Origin: an uncultured Ruminococcus sp.
GTDB taxonomy: Bacteria; Bacillota; Clostridia; UBA1212; UBA1255
DNA length: 6,343 nt
Assembly: GCA_902782885.1 (NCBI GenBank)
Contig: CACZOW010000281.1
Coordinates: forward strand, 1 to 6,343
Reading direction: 5' to 3'
Shown here one piece after another: positions 1 through 5,852 of the stretch. A program made the translations under genes and the position numbers. The first letter of the stretch is position 1, and every line of letters begins with the position of its first letter. The notes under the pieces were generated by a model. The model saw nothing but the letters and a program-made list of their open reading frames with translations. It was not told the origin of the DNA and searched no databases.

Positions 1-22
1 AAAGTACTGCACCGTTGTCAAT

Positions 23-43
23 TTATTTTCACCAGGAAAATAA
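23..43. repeat. AT-rich inverted repeat, 8-bp arms
   Basis: TTATTTTC at 23-30 and GAAAATAA at 36-43 are perfect reverse complements around a 5-base loop. The right arm also lies inside the first copy of a 13-bp direct repeat. A longer imperfect inverted match links 15-30 to 51-66 (12 of 16 positions). The stem is AT-only apart from one G-C pair and has no following T-run, so it does not look like an intrinsic terminator. It may be a protein-binding site or part of a mobile-element end; its function is unknown. Confidence 0.5.
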
Positions 44-59
44 GGGCCAGGAAAATAAG
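32..59. repeat. Tandem 13-bp direct repeat
   Basis: CCAGGAAAATAAG occurs exactly twice, at 32-44 and 47-59, with a 15-base period and only two bases between copies. Such close exact copies just upstream of a promoter suggest binding sites for a DNA-binding protein, either a transcription factor or a transposase at an insertion-sequence end. The sequence alone does not decide between these. Confidence 0.65.
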
Positions 60-60
60 C

Positions 61-94
61 CGACATTTACTATAGCACTCCACTCGACATTTAC
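61..94. repeat. 10-bp direct repeat overlapping the promoter
   Basis: CGACATTTAC occurs at 61-70 and 85-94, with a 24-base period. The second copy overlaps the predicted -35 hexamer (84-89), so a protein recognising this motif could affect transcription of the operon. The two copies follow directly on the CCAGGAAAATAAG repeats, giving a compact repeat cluster of about 80 bases. This could equally be an operator array or the terminal repeats of an insertion sequence. Confidence 0.55.
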
Positions 95-112
95 CACAGA
101 AAGTAGTATAAT
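84..112 (+). promoter_or_regulatory. Sigma-A-type promoter for the three-gene operon
   Basis: The -35 is TCGACA (84-89; five of six match TTGACA), the spacer is 17 bases (90-106), and the -10 is a perfect TATAAT (107-112). Transcription should begin near 118-121, leaving a leader of about 30 bases before the TTG start at 152. It is the only strong promoter seen upstream of the bactofilin-like gene. The following two genes overlap their predecessors, so this promoter probably serves all three. Confidence 0.8.
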
Positions 113-135
113 TAATAATGTGTCAAACTACCATC

Positions 136-141
136 GGAAGG
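136..141 (+). promoter_or_regulatory. Ribosome binding site of the bactofilin-like gene
   Basis: GGAAGG lies 10 bases before the TTG at 152. It decides the start: the nearest upstream ATG (118-120) is in another frame and meets a stop after 15 codons, and it would sit at the predicted transcript end. Confidence 0.6.
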
Positions 142-151
142 CGGCTGGAAA

Positions 152-871
152 TTGGAGAGCTTTAACGGCATAGTCATCGAGGACGATCAGACGGTCGAGC
201 AGCGCATTGACGTCAGGAATCTGCAGGTGTACGGCCGCGGCGTGTTCCGCGAGGACGTTGACGCCGATGAGATCGAAGTGTTCGGCAGCGCGCGTTTCAG
301 GTCGTTCGTCAGCTGCGATCAGCTCAGCGTGCCCGGAGAGACGGTCATGCTGGACAGCCTGCTGGCGGAGTCGGTGCGCGTTGACGGCGTGCTGAACGTG
401 TCGGGAAAGTTCCGCACCGAAGTCGCGGTGGTGGAAGGCATGATGAACACCCAGGGGCGGCTGCACGCGACCCGGCTGGTGGTGCGCAGCAGAGGCCGTC
501 TGGAGGCCGCGGGCAATATAAAAGCCGAGCGCATCATCATTGACGGCGTTGCGTTCTCCGGCGCTACGTTCCGGGGGGACAACATCGAGATCACCTCGTG
601 CGAGCAGTCCGAAATTGCCCGCGTCGTCGCCTCCGACATAAAAGTGACGTACAAGCCCCGGGGCGATGTACCCGGAATAAAAGCGGGGGAGTATTTGTTG
701 TCCGCGTACAGCATCGAAACGCAGACCGCTGAAATCGAATATGTTGCGGCGGATTCGCTCGATTGCGACAGCGCGGTCATCGGCCCCGGCTGCCGGATCG
801 GCGAGCTGACTTACAGAGACGGGCTGGAGATCGACCCCGGCGCCGTTGTTGAAAGGTTGAATAAAATATGA
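152..871 (+). CDS. Bactofilin-like polymer-forming protein
   Basis: This 239-residue protein is probably a bactofilin-family (polymer-forming cytoskeletal) protein. Bactofilins self-assemble into nucleotide-independent filaments that often sit on the inner face of the membrane and localise envelope-modifying enzymes. Residues about 20-145 show repeating rungs of roughly 17-19 residues that alternate hydrophobic positions with G, D or N turns (for example VDGVLNVSG near 77-85, IIIDGVAFSG near 128-137), as expected for a right-handed beta-helix. The C-terminal part has IGPGCRIGELTY (210-221), a motif I associate with Firmicutes bactofilin-like proteins. No signal peptide or membrane helix is visible, so it should be cytoplasmic. 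The start is TTG with GGAAGG upstream; the reading begins MESFNGIVIEDD. Its TGA stop overlaps the ATG of the next gene (ATGA at 868-871), indicating translational coupling to the first glycosyltransferase. It is longer than minimal bactofilins, and the segment about 150-205 is less repetitive. The family call comes from pattern recognition only. Confidence 0.75.
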   Translation: MESFNGIVIEDDQTVEQRIDVRNLQVYGRGVFREDVDADEIEVFGSARFRSFVSCDQLSVPGETVMLDSLLAESVRVDGVLNVSGKFRTEVAVVEGMMNTQGRLHATRLVVRSRGRLEAAGNIKAERIIIDGVAFSGATFRGDNIEITSCEQSEIARVVASDIKVTYKPRGDVPGIKAGEYLLSAYSIETQTAEIEYVAADSLDCDSAVIGPGCRIGELTYRDGLEIDPGAVVERLNKI

Positions 872-3234
872 GTGCATCCGGTAACCGTTCCCGCGGAAAA
901 AACGCCCGAACGGCGCAGATCAGGGAAATATTCAGAAAGCACCGGGTCGCGGTGATAATAACCGCGGCGGTGCTGGTATTGGCGCTGGCGACAGTCATAT
1001 TCCTGCTGGCGAGAGGCGGACGCAAAGCGGCGGACAAGACCCTCGTTGACTGGAACTTCGCGGAAGGTATGGGCGATTTCTATACCGGCGCCTACTATGA
1101 GGGACGGACGGTGTACGAGATCGTTCCCGAAGGCCCCGACGGCAGCAATTGCGCCCGGATCACCAGCGATCAGGTCAACGACGCCCGCTTTATGGTCGAC
1201 GTGCCGGTATTGCCCGAAACGTACTACAAGGTAACGGCCAAAGTGAAGACGCAGGGCGTGATATCGCCGAACAAGCAGGCGGGCGCCAATATCTCCTCGC
1301 TTTATTCATACGAGTACGCGGGCGGCTTCATCGGCGACAACGCCTGGACCGACGTCACCGTTTACGGACGCACCTCCAAAAATCAAAAGGCCGCCACCAT
1401 ATGCCTGCGGCTGGGCTTCTACAGCTGCGACACTTCCGGCATCGCCTGGTTTGATGACGTAAAAATCGAGCAGCTCTCCAAACTGCCCGCGGGGGCGAGC
1501 GCCATATCTTTCGAGCGCTCCATGCTGGACAACGCCGGCTCCAAAACGGGCAGCGCCACCGCTTCACAGAAGGACATAATGGCGCAGTACTATGACGCCA
1601 TGAAGGTGGGACTCATCATCACCATCGTCGCGTTCGCGGGATTTGCGCTGATGTACCGGTACGGCGTGAAGCGCGACCGGGAGAGACTTGCCGGCATCGA
1701 CAATACCGTTACGGTGCTGGTGCCCGTGGAGCGGGAGGAAGAGCCCCCGGAGGAAGACGAACTTACGCGAGATAATCCGCTGCTTTCGGAGGAGGGCGCG
1801 GACGCCGGAACGGATACTGCCCCGGACGCGGAGACCGCACCCGCCGAAAAGCCCGAACGCGAGTTCAAACCGTTCTTCCGCACGGAGATCGTGGGCTACA
1901 AGGGCGTCAATACTATTGCCGCCGTTATTATCGTGCTGGCCGTGGGGCTGCTGGTGCGCCTGATCGTGTCAGTGGCGGCGCCGCAGTGCAGCATTGACGT
2001 CAATCTGTTCAAGAGCTGGGGCCGGCATATAGTTGACGACGGCATCCCCAACTTCTACAGCAAGGCGTCTCAGTACAGCCTGGATTACCCGCCGCTGTAT
2101 ATGTATTTTCTTTGGTTCAACGCGCTCGTCGCAAAAATATTCCGCATCACCGATACCGCGGCCTTCACGCTTTTGGTGAAACTGCCGTCGATACTGGCGG
2201 ATATCGCGCTGGGCTGGTTCATGTACGTATTCACGCGCAAAAAGTTCAGCAAAAACTGGACGATCTTCGCCGTGGCGCTCTGGGTGCTCAACCCGATATC
2301 GATACTGGATTCCGCCGCCTGGGGGCAGGTGGATTCGATGCTGGCGCTGCTGTGCGTGCTGATGGTGTACTTCATCGTAAAGGACAAATATGAGCTGGCC
2401 GCGCTGATGCTGGGGCTGGCAATAATCCTCAAGCCGCAGGGCTTCTTCATGCTGCCCATAATCGGATACGCGCTGGTGCGTAAATTCTTCAAAAACAAGT
2501 CGGTAAAGAATCTGCTCCTTACGCTCCGGTGCATCCTGATCGTGTCGGGAACGATGGCGCTGGTGGCGCTGCCTTTCGGCGTAAAGCAGGAGCCGGATTT
2601 CTTCACCTGGCTGTTCAATCTTTATGTGGGCACGGCGCAGGGCTACAAAGGCGCTACGGTCAATTCATACAATTTCTACTACGTTATCCGCCAGAACTGG
2701 ACGGATGATTCAAAGATATTCTTCGGCAAACTGTCGTACTTCTGGTTCGGCATGATCGCCATCGTGGTGTCGTGCCTGATCGCCTGGGCGATATATCAGT
2801 TCACGAAGAAAGAGGAACCGGGGATGCCGTTCCTGATCTCCGCTTCCATGGTGTATATGGTGACGATGTTCGGTCCCCGCATGCACGAGCGCTACTTCTT
2901 CCCGTGCGCCGCGCTGCTGCTGGCCGCGGTCATCTTCTCGAACAACAAAATAATGCTCTGGCTGTACGGATTGCTCACCGGGGTCAATTTCCTCTCCGTG
3001 CTCTCCGTTATGATGGGGCTGGAGATCGGCGGCGAACTGAACCGCGCCGGTGCGACGACGGACATTTACGGCCAGTTCTACTGGGCCGCGCAGGAACCGC
3101 ACCGCCGGGCGATCGCCATAATAAATCTCATCTGCTGTCTGGCGCTGCTGGTGTTCACGGTGCTGTACGCGTTCGGCTGGCTCGGGGCCGACAGCAAAAA
3201 ACTCAGGATCTGGAAAACGGAGGACGAACAATGA
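868..3234 (+). CDS. Membrane GT-C glycosyltransferase with N-terminal jelly-roll ectodomain
   Basis: This 788-residue polytopic protein is predicted to transfer a sugar from a polyprenyl-phosphate donor on the outer face of the membrane. Order of parts: basic N-terminus; membrane helix about 26-48; extracytoplasmic beta-rich domain about 57-205 resembling carbohydrate-binding jelly rolls (ends GIAWFDDVKIEQL, typical of CBM4/9-like domains); helix about 246-264; acidic, proline-containing cytoplasmic linker about 286-332; then a multi-helix core from about 347. The core has the usual GT-C cues: an acidic residue in the first outer loop (D377 in SIDVNLFKSW), LDYPPLYMY (405-412, like the LDYPPL motif of ALG6/ALG8, GT57), WGQVDS (485-490), LKPQG (521-525) and HERYFFP (673-679). 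Topology is consistent, since the linker would be inside and D377 outside. The ATG overlaps the preceding stop; AAAGG at 852-856 is a modest binding site, so coupling probably matters. The exact GT family (GT57-like, GT87-like or other), sugar and acceptor are unknown. The ectodomain is paralogous to that of the next gene. Confidence 0.8.
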   Translation: MSASGNRSRGKNARTAQIREIFRKHRVAVIITAAVLVLALATVIFLLARGGRKAADKTLVDWNFAEGMGDFYTGAYYEGRTVYEIVPEGPDGSNCARITSDQVNDARFMVDVPVLPETYYKVTAKVKTQGVISPNKQAGANISSLYSYEYAGGFIGDNAWTDVTVYGRTSKNQKAATICLRLGFYSCDTSGIAWFDDVKIEQLSKLPAGASAISFERSMLDNAGSKTGSATASQKDIMAQYYDAMKVGLIITIVAFAGFALMYRYGVKRDRERLAGIDNTVTVLVPVEREEEPPEEDELTRDNPLLSEEGADAGTDTAPDAETAPAEKPEREFKPFFRTEIVGYKGVNTIAAVIIVLAVGLLVRLIVSVAAPQCSIDVNLFKSWGRHIVDDGIPNFYSKASQYSLDYPPLYMYFLWFNALVAKIFRITDTAAFTLLVKLPSILADIALGWFMYVFTRKKFSKNWTIFAVALWVLNPISILDSAAWGQVDSMLALLCVLMVYFIVKDKYELAALMLGLAIILKPQGFFMLPIIGYALVRKFFKNKSVKNLLLTLRCILIVSGTMALVALPFGVKQEPDFFTWLFNLYVGTAQGYKGATVNSYNFYYVIRQNWTDDSKIFFGKLSYFWFGMIAIVVSCLIAWAIYQFTKKEEPGMPFLISASMVYMVTMFGPRMHERYFFPCAALLLAAVIFSNNKIMLWLYGLLTGVNFLSVLSVMMGLEIGGELNRAGATTDIYGQFYWAAQEPHRRAIAIINLICCLALLVFTVLYAFGWLGADSKKLRIWKTEDEQ
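3219..3223 (+). promoter_or_regulatory. Ribosome binding site fixing the Pmt-like start
   Basis: GGAGG lies 7 bases before the ATG at 3231. The open frame extends upstream to 2772, but that part overlaps the conserved end of the preceding gene in another frame and has no family resemblance. The GGAGG and the signal-peptide-like sequence that begins at 3231 settle the start. Confidence 0.85.
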
Positions 3235-5777
3235 AAGATACACACGGCAGGATACGCAAAACTGCGAAAAAAGGCGCGCTGCTGCTCGCCGCGGTCGTGC
3301 TTTTGTGTCTGGTATTGACCGGCTGCAGCGGGCTGAAAGTTAAGAACGCCTCATTTGAAAAGGGCAAAGGCGAGCTGATCGAAGGCTGGAGCATAAACAA
3401 TTACGAGCGTTCGGCAGGGGACGATACCGCGCTGGCGCCGGTGATCGTTGACGGCGGCTACAGCGGCAGATGCGTAAAGCTGGACAACAACGTACGCAAC
3501 GACGTTCGCGTTTACCAGAAGATCAAAGTCAGCAAAAACAGTTACTACCTGGTCAGCTGCATGGTGAAGATCGAAGGCGAGCTCGACGCGGAGCTTGCGG
3601 AAGGCGAGAAGGGCGCGGGGTTCAACATCTCCGCGATCCGCGCCTCCCAGCGCAGCGGCGCGCTGTACACTACCGGCGGCGAATGGCAGGAATATTCGGC
3701 ATATATAAAGACGGGCAAAGAACAGACGTCTTCCGAGCTCAGCATCGGTGTGGGCGGCTACAGCGCGGAGTCGAAAGGCGTGGCGTATATTGACAACGTC
3801 ACGGTCAAAAAAGTCTCCTCACTGCCGGACGGCGCCGCCGCGGTGAACGTGGAGATCGCCGACAGCAGTTCCGATAAAGGCGCGCCCAAGACCAGCATTT
3901 GGTTCAAGGCGCTGTTTCTGGCGTTGTCCGTCGCGCTGCTGGTGTTCGTGATCCTGGTGATCAAAAAACATGACGAAGAGCATTTTAAATTAAAGCAGCC
4001 CCTCGGAGAAGCGCCGGTGAAGCTCAGACGGCTGGACGTGATACTGATCTGCGCGCTCACGCTGGTGACCGGCGTGTGCTCGTTCTACAAGCTGGGCAAC
4101 GCCCACGGCGCCGAGTCTTTCTGGAAGCCCGCGGACTACGGCGAGAGCGTTACCGTGGAGTTCGACGGCGTCAAAAAGGTGAGCCGCACCACGTACCTGC
4201 CCAATATTCCCGCCAGCGGCGCGGGCAGCTATTCCGTGGAATACGAGCAGACCGACGGCGCCGGGGACTACACGAAGGCATTCAGCTTCTCGCGCTCCGA
4301 CACCGATCCGCCGGAGTTCTTCGAGTGGAAACTCAACAACACTTCATTCACCACCCGCCGTGTGCGCGTAACGTGCCAGATCAAGGGCCTGGCGCTCAAC
4401 GAGATGGCGTTCTGGGAGAAAGTTGACAACAAATACGTGCAGATCCCGGTCAGGATCATTGACCGCGAGAACGTCAACAACACGGACAATGTTCCGGATA
4501 AGCTTTTCGACGAGCAGAAAGAAGCGCAGGCGTTCCGCACATACGAGAACGGCACGTATTTCGATGAGATATACTTCCCGCGCACGGCTTACGAGCATAT
4601 CAACGGCCTGAATATTTACGAATGGACACATCCGCCGCTCGGCAAGACGCTGATATCCGTAGGTATCCGCATCTTCGGAATGAATCCCTTCGGCTGGCGT
4701 TTTACGGGCACGCTCATGGGCGTACTGCTGGTGCCCATCCTTTACCTGTTTGCGCTGAAACTGCTGAAACGGTCGAATTTCGCGTTCATCGCGGCGTTCC
4801 TGCTGGCGTTTGACTTTATGCGCACGGCGCAGACCAGATTGGCGACGATCGATACGTACTCGGTCTTCTTTACGGTACTTATGTACTACTTCATGTACGA
4901 TTACTTCTCGAAGCGCTCGTACGACCTTAAGTTCTTCAAGTCGCTGCTGCCGCTTCTGTTATCCGGCATCTGCTTCGGACTGGGCGCGGCGTGCAAGTGG
5001 ACGAGTATTTACTCCGGCGTCGGGCTGGCAATACTCTTCTTTGCGGCGAAGATCGCCGAAGCCGCGGACGTCAATACCGGCCGCGCGCGGGAACAGTCCG
5101 GCAAGGGCTGGTTCTTCAAAAACTTCCTGCCTACCTGCGGCGCCTGCGTCATCTTCTTCATATTGATACCGGCGGCGATCTATACGCTTTCCTACCTGCC
5201 GTACATGGCTTCCAACCCGGACAAGACCATCTGGAAGGTCATGCTGGACAACCAGAAGGCAATGTACAACTACCACTCCGGCCTGAATTCCACGCATCCG
5301 TACCAGTCGTCCTGGTATTCCTGGATCCTGGATCTGCGGCCGATATATTACTACTCCAGCGGCGACGCGGGCCTGCCGTCCGGGATACGCGCCTCGGTGG
5401 CGTCCTTCGGCAACCCGGCGGTTTGGTGGGTCGGCCTGGCCTGCCTGCCCGTGGCGGTCTACTTCACCTGGAAGCGCCGCGAACGCGGCATGCTGGTGGC
5501 CTTCATCGGCTACGCCTGCCAGCTGTTCCCGTGGATCCTGGTGACGCGCTGCACTTTCATTTACCACTACTTCACGTCAGTGCCGTTCCTGATCATCCTG
5601 CTGGTGTATGTGATCAAATGCCTGTACGAAGACAAGATAATCGGCAAGCCCACGATCTTCATCTACATGGGCATCGTGCTGCTGCTGTACATCCTGTTCT
5701 ATCCGGTGCTGACGGCAATACCGGTGAAAGACTCATACATATCCGACCTGCGCTGGTTCAATTCGTGGTCGTTCTGA
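3231..5777 (+). CDS. Pmt-family (GT39) glycosyltransferase with ectodomain and discoidin-like insert
   Basis: This 848-residue protein belongs to the dolichyl-phosphate-mannose-protein mannosyltransferase family (GT39, PMT plus C-terminal PMT_4TMC region). Family members move mannose or another sugar from a polyprenyl phosphate to an acceptor, often Ser/Thr of exported proteins. Order: signal or anchor helix about 15-31 ending in a lipobox-like LTGC (29-32); beta-rich ectodomain about 35-199 similar to that of the preceding gene; helix about 223-244; short cytoplasmic stretch; helix about 269-286; discoidin-like insert about 293-398; then catalytic-type FDEIYFP with D445 and E446, THPPLGK (466-472), FGMNPFGWRF (482-491), a multi-helix core, YHSGLNSTHPY (681-691), LRPIYYY (702-708), FGNPAVWW (726-733) and TFIYHYF (775-781). 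There is no MIR domain, as usual for bacterial enzymes. The start overlaps the preceding TGA (ATGA) and has GGAGG. The position of the insert between the first core helix and the Asp-Glu pair is unusual compared with minimal Pmt proteins. Sugar and acceptor are unknown. The ending in WFNSWSF looks complete. Confidence 0.9.
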   Translation: MKDTHGRIRKTAKKGALLLAAVVLLCLVLTGCSGLKVKNASFEKGKGELIEGWSINNYERSAGDDTALAPVIVDGGYSGRCVKLDNNVRNDVRVYQKIKVSKNSYYLVSCMVKIEGELDAELAEGEKGAGFNISAIRASQRSGALYTTGGEWQEYSAYIKTGKEQTSSELSIGVGGYSAESKGVAYIDNVTVKKVSSLPDGAAAVNVEIADSSSDKGAPKTSIWFKALFLALSVALLVFVILVIKKHDEEHFKLKQPLGEAPVKLRRLDVILICALTLVTGVCSFYKLGNAHGAESFWKPADYGESVTVEFDGVKKVSRTTYLPNIPASGAGSYSVEYEQTDGAGDYTKAFSFSRSDTDPPEFFEWKLNNTSFTTRRVRVTCQIKGLALNEMAFWEKVDNKYVQIPVRIIDRENVNNTDNVPDKLFDEQKEAQAFRTYENGTYFDEIYFPRTAYEHINGLNIYEWTHPPLGKTLISVGIRIFGMNPFGWRFTGTLMGVLLVPILYLFALKLLKRSNFAFIAAFLLAFDFMRTAQTRLATIDTYSVFFTVLMYYFMYDYFSKRSYDLKFFKSLLPLLLSGICFGLGAACKWTSIYSGVGLAILFFAAKIAEAADVNTGRAREQSGKGWFFKNFLPTCGACVIFFILIPAAIYTLSYLPYMASNPDKTIWKVMLDNQKAMYNYHSGLNSTHPYQSSWYSWILDLRPIYYYSSGDAGLPSGIRASVASFGNPAVWWVGLACLPVAVYFTWKRRERGMLVAFIGYACQLFPWILVTRCTFIYHYFTSVPFLIILLVYVIKCLYEDKIIGKPTIFIYMGIVLLLYILFYPVLTAIPVKDSYISDLRWFNSWSF

Positions 5778-5781
5778 CAAT

Positions 5782-5810
5782 TTGACACTTTAGCGCGGAT
5801 TTGCTATACT
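5782..5810 (+). promoter_or_regulatory. Sigma-A-type promoter for the GT2 gene
   Basis: The -35 is a perfect TTGACA (5782-5787), the spacer is 17 bases (5788-5804), and the -10 is TATACT (5805-5810; five of six match). Transcription should begin near 5816-5818, giving a leader of about 35 bases. The promoter begins five bases after the stop of the Pmt-like gene. No hairpin-plus-T-run terminator is visible in the gap, so operon readthrough may add to expression. Confidence 0.85.
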
Positions 5811-5839
5811 TCCGGCACGGATATTGACCGCAATTTGAG

Positions 5840-5847
5840 AGAAGGTG
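5840..5847 (+). promoter_or_regulatory. Ribosome binding site of the GT2 gene
   Basis: AGAAGGTG matches much of the Shine-Dalgarno complement; its GG pair ends 7 bases before the TTG at 5853. An in-frame TTG at 5835 has no comparable site, and no in-frame ATG occurs before the conserved SVVVPLYNEE motif, so 5853 is preferred. Confidence 0.7.
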
Positions 5848-5852
5848 CAGAT

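Noticed and set aside
23..43. Hairpin as an intrinsic terminator of an upstream gene
   Set aside because: The stem is almost entirely A-T pairs and is not followed by a run of T.
32..94. Short direct repeats as a CRISPR array
   Set aside because: The repeats are only 10-13 bases, there are two copies of each, and the intervals between copies are 2 and 14 bases; this does not fit a repeat-spacer architecture.
118..165. ATG at 118 as an alternative start for the first gene or as a leader peptide
   Set aside because: It is in a different frame from the bactofilin-like gene, closes after 15 codons, and sits at the predicted transcription start without a ribosome binding site.
128..877. 249-codon open frame on the minus strand opposite the bactofilin-like gene
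   Set aside because: It is antisense to a gene with clear beta-helical periodicity, a promoter and a ribosome binding site. Its translation is rich in His, Arg and Ala with no recognisable domain, typical of the shadow of GC-rich coding DNA.
2772..3230. Upstream in-frame extension of the Pmt-like gene
   Set aside because: It lies within the conserved end of the preceding transferase in another frame and translates to an Arg/Gly-rich sequence. The start at 3231 has GGAGG and a signal-like N-terminus.
2085..3243. Two 177-codon minus-strand open frames (2085-2618 and 2710-3243)
   Set aside because: Both are antisense to the membrane core of the first transferase, including its HERYFFP motif, and show no domain features of their own.
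4959..5567. 202-codon minus-strand open frame within the Pmt-like gene
   Set aside because: The plus strand here encodes conserved Pmt motifs; the minus-strand product has no recognisable features and no convincing ribosome binding site was noted.
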